This document shows, one piece after another, positions 1 through 11,073 of a stretch of 64,000 nucleotides of DNA. Origin of the DNA: Molanna angustata (taxonomy: Eukaryota; Arthropoda; Insecta; Trichoptera; Molannidae); contig OY754982.1 in the NCBI GenBank assembly GCA_963576475.1, forward strand, positions 7,820,458 to 7,884,457, in the 5' to 3' direction. How positions within the stretch are numbered: position 1 is the first letter of the stretch; every line of letters starts with the position of its first letter. The notes under the pieces were generated by a model that was not told the DNA's origin, searched no databases, and was given only the letters and a program-made list of their open reading frames with translations. The position numbers were made by a program, and so were the translations under genes.

Positions 1-103
1 GTGGAGCCCAAAGGCTTGAGACCTTCAGTAAATAAATATTTAGTCACTATACACATATTTTATTATTGTTCTATAGATCTATAGATCACTGATCTGTAGT
101 ACA

Positions 104-410
104 TACATACATACATACCATCACGCCATGTCCCTCACGGGGTAGGCAGAGAGGACCGAATGACACATTTTTCTATCTTGACACACATTCATCCCCTCAT
201 CAACATTCATACATCGTCTTATACATGTTCGTCTGTTATTCACGCTTCTTAAATTTCCATCTTTCAGAATATCATTTACATGATCGTGCCATCCTTTTCT
301 TGGGCGCCCCCGACCTCTTATTCCATTCCTGTCAGCCTTGTATATTTTCTTCGTCAGGCGTTCATTCCATTATTCATTCCATATCCTTATCAGGCCATCC
401 ATTCCGTTGG
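104..410 (-). pseudogene. RTE-like LINE 3' end fragment
   Basis: Read on the minus strand this is the C-terminal end of an endonuclease/reverse-transcriptase LINE. It is the same family as the better preserved copy at 57470-58054: the shared parts encode a block like RLTKKIYKADRNG, then RGRGRPRKGWHD, then an RRCMNVDE-like block, and the end of the frame reads SAYPVRDMA. It finishes in a short (CATA)n tail at 105-118, which is the simple-repeat 3' tail of this family. Frameshifts make it non-functional. The RTE-clade name is from memory of similar insect proteins; membership of one family is seen directly. Confidence 0.7.
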
Positions 411-479
411 AACATACTACCCAGATAGACATACTCGTCGACTTGTTCAAGCCATTCACTCTCTACTATGGGAGAAGGT

Positions 480-1010
480 GAGTTTGCTCCCCCCCAACCC
501 ATCCTCTGGGATTGGAAAGTAAACCCTGCCTTCGACCTGGGGTCAGTATACTATACTGGTTTACCAAGCCACTGCATTTATGGTCCCCTAAAATGGCTCG
601 CCATGTTCGGGGTCCTTTGCTTTGGTGCCCAGGTGGGCATTTGTGTTGGAGTTGATCGGCGGCCTATCTTGATGATGTCATCCCGGCCGCTGCGCGGCGG
701 GTCTGGTTGGAGGTGTGAGCCGAGGGAGAACTGTGTGAAACGGTTCGTCGCTGGCCGGCCGCCGAATAGTACAGGGGCCCGACCTAAGCTAACGACTACG
801 GGTTGGCTGCCCTATCAGTCGGCGCATAATCTCGCTGCAATTGTTGTGCCGGATCGTGACCGGACGAGGTCCCAGCAGTTGTATGCGGGGGGCACCAGGC
901 GTCCTCCACGGCCATATCCTCCCTCCTTCAACCTAGCAGCGCAGCTGCCGGAACAAATGTCCTTGAAAAGGGCTTCTGATCTCCTCGTTTCACAATGCCA
1001 CCCCCCCCCC
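480..1010. other. GC-rich unidentified block
   Basis: This block is far richer in G and C than its surroundings, with runs such as CGGCCGCTGCGCGGCGGG around 688-705. It is open in the + frame that starts at 468, but the frame fuses unrelated material: the upstream RTE tail, this block, a C-homopolymer at about 1001-1013, then a LINE protein end. I do not recognise the encoded peptide. It could be the 5' region of a retroelement or a foreign fragment. I see no signal that lets me assign a function. Confidence 0.4.
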
Positions 1011-1640
1011 CCCACAAAAACCTTCATCATCAAGAGAAATGAAAGTCTGATCACCCTGTTCCGTTCACTGGTGCAGAGCATACTTGAATACAACTCATGT
1101 GTTTGGAGTCCTCACTATGGAGTTGACATCGACCCGATAGAATCTGTCCAAAAATATTTTTTAAGAGTCATCACAAATAGAGCAGGGCTGTGTAATAGGT
1201 TGAGGACTTACGATGAACGTTTAGACTATTTCGGAACTACTAAACTCGAGACTAGACGACAAATACATGACTTTACTATACTTCACAAAATTGTTAATGG
1301 TATCATAGATTCGAGACTTTTACAATACATACAATTTAACATTCCTAGAAGATCGTTGAGATTTGCCAATACCTTTCATGTCAGCATGCTTCGTACTAGC
1401 TTTATGTATTACAGTCCTATACCGAGAATGTGTAGACAGTATAATGAGGTGACAAGGGACGGGAGTATCCTGATCTTGACGTGTTTGCCGATTCGCTGTC
1501 TGCTTTTAAGAAAAAAGTTAAGTTACGCCTGTTGGTTTAGAATGTCTCCGTGAAATTTAAATTGAAATTAAAATTTACTTGATGTTTGAATGCTATTGCA
1601 TATTCTGTTAAGGATTTTTTTCATTTTTTACTGTTTCTTA
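1011..1640 (+). pseudogene. LINE reverse transcriptase C-terminal fragment (Jockey/CR1 group)
   Basis: The + frame to the stop near 1553 encodes the region downstream of the RT core of a non-LTR retrotransposon: LVQSILEYNSCVWSPHYG, then IESVQKYFLRVI, then LETRRQIHDFTILHKIVNG, then QFNIPRRSLRF. In this group ILEY..VVWSPHY and IE.VQ..FLR are typical of the thumb/connection part. No catalytic YADD motif is present because the copy is 5'-truncated, starting right after a C-homopolymer. The last ~40 codons look shifted out of frame. A T-rich 3' UTR follows to the (AT)n tract. Related fragments lie at 15656-16830, 22262-22737, 30870-32152 and 62235-63680. Confidence 0.75.
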
Positions 1641-1669
1641 AAATGTCTAATTGTTGTTTAATGGATGTA

Positions 1670-1670
<1 letters not shown>

Positions 1671-1745
<75 letters not shown>
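1671..1745. repeat. (AT)n microsatellite
   Basis: An uninterrupted TA dinucleotide tract of about 75 bp. It directly abuts the left end of PLE-B, so this tract (or one like it) was probably the insertion site. The tyrosine/isoleucine ORFs that can be read through it are artefacts. Confidence 0.97.
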
Positions 1746-1749
<4 letters not shown>

Positions 1750-1806
1750 AAGAATTTTCTGGGTTAACCCGTGTCAGATAGTCCTGAGAAGGACTGTTTA
1801 AGACCT

Positions 1807-1840
1807 GACGTTTCGCCCGAATATCATCGGGCATTGTCGA
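1807..1840 (-). ncRNA. Hammerhead-like motif in PLE-B terminal repeat (left arm)
   Basis: Reverse-strand mirror of the right-arm motif: GAAACGTC directly after a 6-bp GCCCGA/TCGGGC hairpin, with the same degenerate 5' core. Both arms retain it without change, consistent with their being recent copies of one template. Confidence 0.5.
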
Positions 1841-2001
1841 AGGAACGCAACGAAAACCGAGCGAGAACGAACGCGCGCGAAACACGACCGCACACACCTA
1901 AGGCTTTCCGTCAAGTGAGAAGCGCCAGTCTATGCATGAGCGCAGAGGTAGCGAGCGGGTAGGTTCCCCTCCCCCCTCTACCCCTTCACTCCCCGCACCT
2001 A

Positions 2002-2574
2002 TTAGCTATTTGTTCTATTATTTGTACCGTTAAGCCGACTTTGCGAACGAGTTGTCATTTTAATAGTGGGTTTTTCAAATATTGTTTGTTTTGTTATGTG
2101 TGGAGGTATTGAATTTCTAATTATTACTTTAGTTTTATGAGTATTACTATCTAGAATATTTGTCCATGTTTGAGGAATTCTTATCGCGTCATTTCTGCTG
2201 TTCATATTATTTGCATGTTTTAAAATCTCAATTGCCTCTCTGTATATGCGTTGTGGTTCGGAATTTAAGTTAGCGATGGTGGATGAATTTTCGAAATCAA
2301 TAGTGTGGCCTTCGTTAAGAACGTGTTGGACTAACGACGAAGTTAACTTCTTATTTTTGACGTCCACTCTATGTTCTGCTACTCGTGAGGATATTTTTCT
2401 ATTGGAGCGACCGATGTATACTTTGTCACACGAATTGCATGGAATTTTATATACTCCGTGCGACTCGAGTGCAACTGAATCTTTGGGATTGCGAAGAAAG
2501 GTAGATATTTTATTTTCTGTTCTGAAAATTGTTTTTATGTTATTTTTCTTCAGAATGCGGCTTATCTTGTGTAG
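2002..2574 (-). pseudogene. PLE-B GIY-YIG nuclease C-terminal fragment
   Basis: The minus frame encodes the C-terminal end of a Penelope-like polyprotein. The GIY-YIG nuclease core is plain: GVYKIPCNSCDKVYIGRSNR, followed by ISSRVAEHR. The CxxC pair between GVY and YIG matches the Cys pair typical of PLE endonucleases. Downstream are NEGHTIDFENS and RIYREAIEI, which align with the C-terminal part of the intact PLE-A protein. The RT domain is absent because the copy is 5'-truncated at about 2574. The in-frame ATG at 2631 lies in the opposite arm and is not the true start. Confidence 0.85.
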
Positions 2575-2722
2575 TGAAGGGGTAGAGGGGGGAGGGGAAC
2601 CTACCCGCTCGCTACCTCTGCGCTCATGCATAGACTGGCGCTTCTCACTTGACGGAAAGCCTTAGGTGTGTGCGGTCGTGTTTCGCGCGCGTTCGTTCTC
2701 GCTCGGTTTTCGTTGCGTTCCT

Positions 2723-2756
2723 TCGACAATGCCCGATGATATTCGGGCGAAACGTC
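2723..2756 (+). ncRNA. Hammerhead-like motif in PLE-B terminal repeat (right arm)
   Basis: A 6-bp stem GCCCGA/TCGGGC with a 6-nt loop is followed at once by GAAACGTC. This has the layout of helix II, GAAA and a palindromic helix III (ACGU) plus the cleavage-site C in PLE hammerheads. The 5' core (TCGACAA) departs from CUGANGA at C3, U4 and G8, so self-cleavage is doubtful. The mirror copy is at 1807-1840 on the minus strand. Hammerheads in PLE terminal repeats are established knowledge; this assignment is by eye. Confidence 0.5.
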
Positions 2757-2845
2757 AGGTCTTAAACAGTCCTTCTCAGGACTATCTGACACGGGTTAAC
2801 CCAGAAAATTCTTTTTCATCTTATACCCGTGAAAACCTAAAAGTT

Positions 2846-4624
<1,779 letters not shown>

Positions 4625-7600
4625 CAATAATAATATTTATACAGCGACAACCAAGACTGCATACCCTCGCACCATTTGTGAACTGTTGGTAGACTTCGCT
4701 AACATCAGAGGTATCCACAGTAATTTAAATTATGTTCACCATTACTTGTAATCTCAAAAACCACACCTGCTCTTTCTCACGGAAACACAAATTCAAGATC
4801 CACCCGACACAAGTTACCTCAACTGCCCAGGGTACATACTCGAAAGCATGTTTGTGCCCAAAGGAGGCTTGTGCCTCTACAGCCGCGAAGACATCAACTG
4901 TGTCAGATTGAAGGAGTTCGAGAACCCCACCTTCAATGTTATGTGGGTCCGTTTAAAATCTAACAAATTCATAAAAATTTATGCTTGTATCTACCGATCT
5001 CCAAATATGAGTGATTATGATTCTTCCGAGCTTTTCAAATACTTAGGAGAAACCATTGACAGTCTTCTGTCTCGCTACCCGTCGGCAGAATTTGCGGTTC
5101 TCGGCGATTTCAATGTCCATCACTCCGATTGGCTGAAATCGGGAACTACCGATTCGGCTGGCCGCATGACGGAATCCTTTGCTTTGTGTCATAACCTGGA
5201 GCAACTTGTTCAAGAGCCAACTCGCATCCCTGATGTCTCTGGGCATCGCTCCAATCTGCTTGATCTTTTTATGACTACCTCGCCAACGGGATACACACTG
5301 GAAGTCCTAGACCCACTGGGCTCTTCAGACCATTGCCTTGTGCAAACGACCATCCACTTCATCCCGGACCTTCCACCCGAAAAACCTAAAAGGAAAATTT
5401 GGCAATACAAGTCAGCAGATTGGAATGCACTGCGAATACACTTTCGCGACTTTCCTTGGAATGAAGTCTGTTTTAGAACCAAAGACCCTTCTATCTGTGC
5501 GCGTGAGGTAGGGGATGTCATCACTTCTGCTATGGATGGCTATATTCCCTCCTCCCTCAAAACCTGCGGACCAGGCACAAAACCTTGGTTTGATTCCAAA
5601 TGCCGAGAAGCAGTCACGCGTAAAAATCTGGCTTTCAAAACATTTCAAAAACTTCAATCCCCGTCAAACAAGAAAGCATACAACAAGATGACAAAGGATT
5701 GTAAAAAAACCATTAATCAGGCTAAAAAACTCCATGACCAACATATAAGTCAAAAACTCTCCTCATGCCCTAACGGTAGCCGAAGATTCTGGTCATTGTC
5801 AACCTCCATAGGTCAGAACTTTTGCACATCTTCATTTCCACCTTTAACGAACCATGACGGATCCATTGCTAACTCTGCCACCGACAAAGCTAATCTTCTC
5901 GGTAAATTATTTGCAGATAACTCAACCCTTGACGACGGAGGAAAAACTCCTCAACCAATTCCACATTGTGGTTTTAAAATGAAAGAAGTAAGGATTAACT
6001 TCTCTGAGGTTTTACTCGCCATCCGAGGGTTGGATGTTAACAAAGCTAATGGACCAGATGGAATTCCCGTTCTTGTGTTAAAAAAATGCTCCGCCGAACT
6101 AGCCCCAGTTCTCACTAAACTCTTCAAACTCTCGTTTAAAACTGGTATTGTCCCATGTGACTGGAAAAAAGCGGTCATCCACCCAATTCCCAAAAAAGGT
6201 GATCGCTCCAACCCATCTAACTACCGACCCATCGCTATTACTTCTGTACTCTCCAAAATAATGGAAAGGGTACTAAACACCAAGTTGATCACATACCTCG
6301 AAGCAAACAAAATTTTAAGCGACCGCCAATATGGATTTCGTGGAAATCGATCTTGTGGCGATCTACTCGCGTATGTGACATCCGTTTGGGGTCGAGTTAT
6401 GGAACGCTTTGGAGAAGCTCAAACTGTCGCCCTTGACATCTCTAAAGCTTTCGACCGGGTTTGGCACCGAGGTCTCTTAATGAAACTCCCTTCTTATGGA
6501 CTACCCCAGTCTCTGTGTACTTGGATTGCGAATTTTTTAAAAGATCGCGAAGTCATAACTGTAGTGGACGGTTGCTCTTCTTCTCCCCATTCCATTAATG
6601 CGGGAGTTCCTCAAGGGTCCATTCTATCTCCAACCCTATTCCTCCTACATATTAATGACTTGCTCTTACGCGCCCCCATCCACTGTTACGCTGATGACAG
6701 CACAGTCCATGACAATTTCTCTTTTGACAAACCTCCTAAACAGAGTGAAATGTCAGAAGCCCGGAAAGACCTTCATCAAAAAATAAATAGCTACCTCCAC
6801 TCAATCAATACCTGGGGTGAAAGTAATCTTGTTTCATTTAACGTCTCAAAAACCCAAGCCTGTCTAATTTCTGCGAAGAGAAACCCCAATGAATTGCAAG
6901 TTTCTTTCAACGGAAGCACCCTATCTAACAGCAGCTCTATCAACCTGCTTGGAGTATCTATAACGAACCAATTACACTACAAGGGCTCCATCGAAGCTAA
7001 GGTGAAACTCGCCTCCAAAAAATTGAGCGTACTATATAGAGCGCGCAGATATTTTACTAAGACCCAGATCAGTATACTCTACAAAGCGCAAATACGTCCA
7101 ATTATTGAATATGGCAGTCACCTCTGGAGTGGCGCCCCCCAATACCTACTGAATACCCTCGACGCTGTCCAAAGGCGTGCTATACGTCTGATTGATGATC
7201 CATCACTGACTGATGGATTGCAATCACTAGAACACAGACGCAGAGTCGGTATTTTAAGTTTATTCTATAGATACTACCACGGGAATTGCTCAGAAGAACT
7301 TGCATCTTTGGTCCCTCCTCCACCCACTCGCAACAGAGTCACTCGCTTCACTCAATCGCAGCATCCATTCACAGTGGACCTTCAACATATACGAACAAGT
7401 CGCTTCTCGAACTCCTTTATTAATACAGCAGCCCGACTGTGGAACGATCTTCCGAATTCTGTGTTTCCATCTTCGTACAACCCGGGCCTTTTTAAAATCC
7501 GAATTAATAAACTCATTTCTAGATTGTAAACCCCTCCCAACGCTACGTAGTGCGCTTCTTCGGAAGAGTAAAATGGACCCAAATCCTAATAGCTGGCGTC

Positions 7601-7625
7601 CCCTACGTAGACATGTTAAAAAAAA
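4625..7625 (+). mobile_element. CR1/Jockey-group LINE, nearly full ORF2
   Basis: A roughly 3-kb non-LTR retrotransposon holding an endonuclease plus RT reading frame, a short 3' UTR and a terminal A run at about 7618-7630. ORF1 is absent and the 5' end is truncated inside the start of the endonuclease. A 5'-truncated second copy of the same family lies at 32475-33485 on the minus strand, and the two look nearly identical over the shared 3' part, which argues for recent activity. The right end is followed by a piece of an RTE-like element on the minus strand. Confidence 0.85.
4848..7529 (+). CDS. LINE ORF2: AP endonuclease-like plus reverse transcriptase (broken 5')
   Basis: The frame of 893 codons encodes the replication enzyme of a non-LTR retrotransposon, which nicks target DNA and reverse transcribes its RNA there. 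The AP-endonuclease part shows GDFNVHHSDW (residues 86-95), then HRSNLLDLF, then SDHCLV (D161, H162). The RT part shows NKANGPDGIP, an NYRPIAITSVLSKIMER block, QYGFRGNRS, the catalytic motif A segment VALDISKAFDRVWH, AGVPQGSILSPTLF (motif B) and YADD (614-617, motif C), then INLLGVSI and IEYGSHLWSG. The same frame continues upstream from about 4626 with endonuclease sequence (FANIRGIHSNL, FLTETQIQD) but is cut by one in-frame TAA at 4749-4751. So the ATG at 4848 is only the first after that stop and the protein lacks its endonuclease N-terminus. The encoded RT itself looks whole. Confidence 0.85.
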   Translation: MFVPKGGLCLYSREDINCVRLKEFENPTFNVMWVRLKSNKFIKIYACIYRSPNMSDYDSSELFKYLGETIDSLLSRYPSAEFAVLGDFNVHHSDWLKSGTTDSAGRMTESFALCHNLEQLVQEPTRIPDVSGHRSNLLDLFMTTSPTGYTLEVLDPLGSSDHCLVQTTIHFIPDLPPEKPKRKIWQYKSADWNALRIHFRDFPWNEVCFRTKDPSICAREVGDVITSAMDGYIPSSLKTCGPGTKPWFDSKCREAVTRKNLAFKTFQKLQSPSNKKAYNKMTKDCKKTINQAKKLHDQHISQKLSSCPNGSRRFWSLSTSIGQNFCTSSFPPLTNHDGSIANSATDKANLLGKLFADNSTLDDGGKTPQPIPHCGFKMKEVRINFSEVLLAIRGLDVNKANGPDGIPVLVLKKCSAELAPVLTKLFKLSFKTGIVPCDWKKAVIHPIPKKGDRSNPSNYRPIAITSVLSKIMERVLNTKLITYLEANKILSDRQYGFRGNRSCGDLLAYVTSVWGRVMERFGEAQTVALDISKAFDRVWHRGLLMKLPSYGLPQSLCTWIANFLKDREVITVVDGCSSSPHSINAGVPQGSILSPTLFLLHINDLLLRAPIHCYADDSTVHDNFSFDKPPKQSEMSEARKDLHQKINSYLHSINTWGESNLVSFNVSKTQACLISAKRNPNELQVSFNGSTLSNSSSINLLGVSITNQLHYKGSIEAKVKLASKKLSVLYRARRYFTKTQISILYKAQIRPIIEYGSHLWSGAPQYLLNTLDAVQRRAIRLIDDPSLTDGLQSLEHRRRVGILSLFYRYYHGNCSEELASLVPPPPTRNRVTRFTQSQHPFTVDLQHIRTSRFSNSFINTAARLWNDLPNSVFPSSYNPGLFKIRINKLISRL

Positions 7626-7700
7626 AAAAATTTGACTCACTGTTCTGCTTTCACTCTTTTCAAAGACCAAAACCTTTGATTTGTTGGCATTCATTCTTTG
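7626..7700 (-). pseudogene. RTE-like LINE fragment abutting the CR1 copy
   Basis: The minus strand encodes MNANKSKVLVFEKSESRT, matching MNATKSKVMVFEKSERRT of the RTE-like fragment at 37793-38398. The reading frame is broken exactly where the CR1-like element's A-tail begins, so the CR1 copy probably landed in this RTE element. The rest of the RTE copy is not recognisable on the far side of the CR1 insertion. Confidence 0.6.
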
Positions 7701-7976
7701 TCCGTTTTCATTCTTTGGGCGATCTTCCGAATGATACGACCAAGACCAATGGTGTGTTATACTTTACTCATCGCTAATGGTATCACAGTCTTTTTATAGT
7801 TGTTGTTACATTACAAATTTACACTTCCTCGAATTCTATGCAAACGGTATTTCATATATTTTTCTGACTACTAGTAAGTGTTTCCAGTCCAGAGAAACAC
7901 GTGTTTTGTGATCGATCATAAGTTTTACTATATCTTCAAATGTTTGAATGTTAACTTTGTGGTTCATATTTAACAA
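7701..7976. other. Unassigned AT-rich sequence
   Basis: No coding or repeat signal that I can support; perhaps a decayed extension of the RTE fragment on its left. Confidence 0.3.
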
Positions 7977-8028
7977 ATTAAATTTAAAGATATAACTTTG
8001 TATTAACCACGTTTTTTGATTGAAACGA

Positions 8029-8072
8029 TGCGACCGGTTTCGGAACTAACCGTTCCCTCATCAGGCTAACTT
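8029..8072 (-). ncRNA. Hammerhead ribozyme-like core, left arm
   Basis: On the minus strand: CTGATGA (8064 down to 8058), one spacer G, helix II GGAAC-GGTTA-GTTCC, GAAAC and helix III ACCGGT followed by C. All invariant core positions of a type I hammerhead (C3 U4 G5 A6 G8 A9, G12 A13 A14, A15.1-U16.1, H17=C) are present. Helix I pairs only two bases next to the core by eye, so activity may need a dimer or tertiary contacts. Confidence 0.6.
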
Positions 8073-8083
8073 TAACGTTGAAA

Positions 8084-8128
8084 GTTAGCCTGATGAGGGA
8101 ACGGTTAGTTCCGAAACCGCTCGCATCG
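8084..8128 (+). ncRNA. Hammerhead ribozyme-like core, right arm (one change)
   Basis: Same arrangement as the left arm: CTGATGA at 8090-8096, helix II 8098-8112, GAAAC at 8113-8117, but helix III reads ACCGCT instead of ACCGGT, breaking its palindrome. This copy is less likely to cleave than its mirror. Confidence 0.5.
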
Positions 8129-8176
8129 TTTCAACCAAAAAACGTGGTTAATACAAAGTTATATCTTTAAATTTAA

Positions 8177-8399
8177 TAAGTTTTACTGTTTATTATGTAA
8201 TGGATCACAGTACTTTTTCAATACTAATATGAAATATAACAGCGAGTCAGTCACACATTTATAAAAGAATCGAGTAATTTTGCAAGAAATATCGAATCTT
8301 ATCTTTTGAATTCAGTGTGTATTAGCCTTTTATTCTAGAATCAGACTTATAAGATAATTTTTCATATTAAAAAAACGACTTCAAAATGTATATATGTGT
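8177..8399. other. Unassigned AT-rich sequence
   Basis: Nothing recognisable. Confidence 0.3.
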
Positions 8400-8409
8400 C
8401 CCAAGATTT

Positions 8410-8472
8410 AAAAATGTGGAATCCGGTTCTTTCTGCCTAGCCCATGAGGGATATGGTGTGATAGTATGTATG
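8410..8472 (+). pseudogene. RTE-like LINE 3' terminus
   Basis: The sequence GGTTCTTTCTGCCTAGCCCA and GTGTGATAGTATGTATGA match the last 60 bases of the RTE-like element at 57470-58054 (GGTTCTCTCTGCCTACCCCG, GGCGTGATGGTATGTATG). Extreme 5' truncation leaves only the end. Confidence 0.6.
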
Positions 8473-8511
8473 AAATAATCATTAGGAATTATTAAAAAAA
8501 GAATGAATATG

Positions 8512-8805
8512 TTCATTCATTCATTCATTCATACCATCACGGCATATCCCACAATGTGGGGTAACCAGCGAAAAGTGTCCGGGTGTGCATTGCTTTATAA
8601 AAGGGAGAACAACACATATATGTATACCCACACACCAGTCTCGTTTCACCAAAAAAGGCACTACATTCAGAATGGGTGGTGAACCTCATTGCTGAACTAT
8701 GTGAGATGTTATTGTTGCCTGTTGTATTTTCGATTACCCGGCTCTTACGGGACACTCGAAAACAATGATTTAAAAGAATGGAAGCACTATTCTAAGCCGG
8801 TGCCT
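8512..8805 (-). repeat. ~290-bp repeat family X (SINE-like or RTE 3' end)
   Basis: Interspersed repeat with a (TGAA)n tail on its minus-strand 3' side. The close copy at 14278-14577 is about the same length, and partial copies lie at 39095-39235 and 54085-54232. Its 3' end (CCGTGATGGTATGAATGAATG) mirrors that of the RTE-like LINE (GCGTGATGGTATGTATGTATG). In one minus frame 72 codons are open and end in AGYPTLWDMP, resembling the RTE terminal SAYPARDMA. So X is either a second RTE subfamily's 3' end or a SINE that borrowed an RTE tail. Confidence 0.7.
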
Positions 8806-8829
8806 CATAGCACAGAATGAATATGTCCT

Positions 8830-8948
8830 TGTGACAAGTACATATATAAACATCCTCATACATTTCCTAAAATAAGCATAAATGCTTGTGCTATAGGTGA
8901 ACGAAATCGGTCTTGGCAGGATTCGAACAAGCGACTACTGGATTACAA
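8830..8948 (-). repeat. tRNA-derived SINE-1, partial copy
   Basis: Read on the minus strand, the tRNA-like B-box region (TTCGAATCCTGCCAAGACC) is followed by TTTCGTTCACCTAT and TGTATGAGGATG, the same body as the fuller copy at 57031-57265. The tRNA head is cut at its 5' side. Confidence 0.65.
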
Positions 8949-9139
8949 ATCTGAAGTGCAAATTTAAAAGTATGATGAATTTCTCAATTTCTCTTAGATC
9001 CCATGATCATATCTTGACTAAATTGAAATGGGACCAATTGAAAGATACCCCTAATAAAAAAAAACATCGAACACATATGTACATATAAAAAAGCACGTCG
9101 AATTGATAACGTCTTCCGTTTTTGGCAAAAAAGTTTTTG

Positions 9140-9565
9140 ACGCTTGCGTAGGTACTACCTGTGCTCACTAACGGCTTTGAAACATCCGCATTGACTAAGA
9201 GAAAAGCTAAGGGTGACACAAAGAGCGATGGAAAGAAGAATGTTGAATATCTCGCTAAGGGACAACAAAACTAATGAATGGATTAGGAAGAACACAGGAG
9301 TAGCGGATGTGGCCAAAAGAATAGCGGAGTTAAAGTGGAGTTGGGCGGGTCATATATCTCGGATGTCGGACGGTCGAAAAGTTGTAATGTACGAGGCCAA
9401 GAAAAGGAAGCAGAAGCGTTGCAAGGCCCCAAACCATGGTCCGATGACATAACAAAGTGGCAGGTCCAGAATTGCGAAGAATGGCACAGGATAGAGACCA
9501 GTGGAAGTCCAAACGGGAGGCCTTTGACCAATACTGTACTCAAGAAGAGGCTGAGTAAATAAGTA
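9140..9565 (+). pseudogene. RTE-like LINE C-terminal fragment
   Basis: Coding remnants in shifting frames: VLPVLTNGFETSALTKR, then TQRAMERRMLNISLRDNKTN, then VAKRIAELKWSWAGHISRMSDGR, then a terminal piece with TNTVLKKRLSK. The order YG.ET, TQRAMER.ML, LKW.WAGH is characteristic of the post-RT part of insect endonuclease-RT LINEs often labelled RTE. At least two frameshifts are needed to read it through. The same subfamily is at 53551-54020 on the minus strand. Confidence 0.7.
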
Positions 9566-10299
9566 AGTCCATTTTTGGAAGTCAGTTAAAAAAGCAATAA
9601 TTATAAAATAATTGAGAAACATATTCATGAAAAAGATCATTATAGAAGGAATTGCATAATTTACCTATCAATTTAAACATTTCTAAATTTGCATTTAATA
9701 TTCATACATTATATTGACGATGCAGTTCAAAAATATACGTTGAACAATAGATCGAAAAGAGCGATAAATTCCTTCAGGAAGGTCACGATTCAAAGTCACG
9801 AAAGACACACTAGGAAGAAAAAACATTTTGATTTGATTTGATTTGGACGTTATTTTAATAAAAGATGATTCGACATTATTCCCGACACAATGCAGGAAGT
9901 AAATTTTATTATATCAATAAGTATAGGTTCACCTGTTGTTTTAGATGTGTCGTTTTCCACGCTTACATTGTTTAATATAAATATTATAATGTGAATTGTT
10001 GATGATGAATATATCAAAGGGATACAAGATGAACCAAGGTAGGAGGGTAGTATTTACATAAACAGAAAATTGAATCGTAAGCATTAAAACATGACTTATT
10101 TTACATATACAAATACATATTTATATTATGACATTTTGTAATACTTTGGGACAATTTATACAACGTCGCGTCGTTATCACGAGAGAATTTGTTTAGAGAG
10201 CGAGTTATTTTATGATTTCTAATACTTGTACCAACGGCCTTATTCATGACATTCGAATCTGATCCTAATTTTGAAATTTCGGTAGTACCTACCTTTATC
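9566..10299. other. Unassigned AT-rich spacer
   Basis: No gene or repeat recognised by eye. Confidence 0.3.
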
Positions 10300-10460
10300 C
10301 AACTGTCGATTTGTTCAAGAGAATTTTATTCTCTTAAAATATCGCCAAAGTATCAAGCCAAGGATACGCGAGATTTGTATGCAGGGTCTATATTTTTCAC
10401 GGTTTTTCCAACTTTGGAGTCAAAAAACACCGACTTAGAGGCTTCGCAGCATATATGTTC
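10300..10460 (+). repeat. Repeat family R, copy 1
   Basis: Carries a short hairpin AGAGAATTTTATTCTCT next to CTGTCGATTTGTTC, then TATCAAGCCAAGGATACGCG and CCAACTTTGGAGTCAAAAAA. An inverted copy lies at 11432-11572; partial copies are at 24595-24660, 52250-52315 and 56895-57015. The pair here brackets two nested MITE-like elements. No coding capacity; function unknown. Confidence 0.65.
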
Positions 10461-10476
10461 TTTGTATTTATTTACA

Positions 10477-11070
10477 TTTAGTGTGTCTGAGTCTGTGTGT
10501 CCCCCCCCCCCCTTATAAAATTTGACCCGCTCAATTTACAGAGCCCAAAATTTCAGAATGTATTAGGTAATTATAGGTCTACAAAACTTATATTAACTTT
10601 CATTCAGGGGTTATTAACTTTTGAATTTTTACTTTATTTTTCGTATAGCTAGAACCCTGAAAATTGGTATAAATATAGACCAATATAAAATCTCCGGAGT
10701 TTCTCAAACATTTTTTTTTTATTTAGAAGAAGTTTGAGATGTACTTATACAATGTTTATATTTTTTATAGAAAATTAAATTTTCTAGTTGGGGTGTTACG
10801 GCTTTTTTCGATATTTTCAAAAACTTTGGAAATATAGGCAGTTAAACACATAAATTTATCATAAAAAAATGTTTTTCTTAATAAAAAATGTTTGAATATG
10901 GTTTTTGAGATATGTGGAAAAATAATGTAAAAATTCAAAAGTTGATAACCCCTGACTGAAACAAAAATTCAAAATTCCTATATATTCTGAAATTTTGGGC
11001 TCTGTAAATTGAGCAGATCAAAGGTTATAAGGGAGAGACGGACAGGACACACAGACACAGACACACTAAA
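10477..11070. mobile_element. 594-bp MITE-like element with long terminal inverted repeats
   Basis: Left end TTTAGTGTGTCTGAGTCTGT and right end ACAGACACAGACACACTAAA are inverted matches. Inner blocks also match inverted, for example TTTACAGAGCCCAAAATTTC against GAAATTTTGGGCTCTGTAAA, and GGGGTTATTAACTTTTGAAT against ATTCAAAAGTTGATAACCCC, so the arms reach about 150 bp. The centre is AT-rich and non-coding. I see no transposase, so it would be non-autonomous. No clear target-site duplication. Confidence 0.7.
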
Positions 11071-11073
11071 TGT

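Larger units (their letters stand above)
7977..8176. mobile_element. 200-bp palindromic element with hammerhead core in each arm
   Basis: Two arms of about 100 bp, 7977-8076 and 8077-8176, are near-perfect reverse complements around an AACGTT centre. Each arm carries, reading outward, CTGATGA, a stem GGAAC/GTTCC with loop GGTTA, then GAAAC. In the left arm (minus strand) this continues ACCGGT-C, a palindromic helix III followed by the cleavage-site C; in the right arm one base differs (CCGCTC). No ORF, no visible target-site duplication. Because PLE terminal repeats in this window show the same scheme, I infer an inverted dimer of a PLE-type terminal repeat or a hammerhead-bearing non-autonomous retroelement. 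Confidence 0.8.

Noticed and set aside
468..1553. 361-codon ORF as one protein
   Set aside because: It fuses an RTE tail in antisense, a GC-rich block, a C homopolymer and a LINE RT end; only the last part is a recognisable protein.
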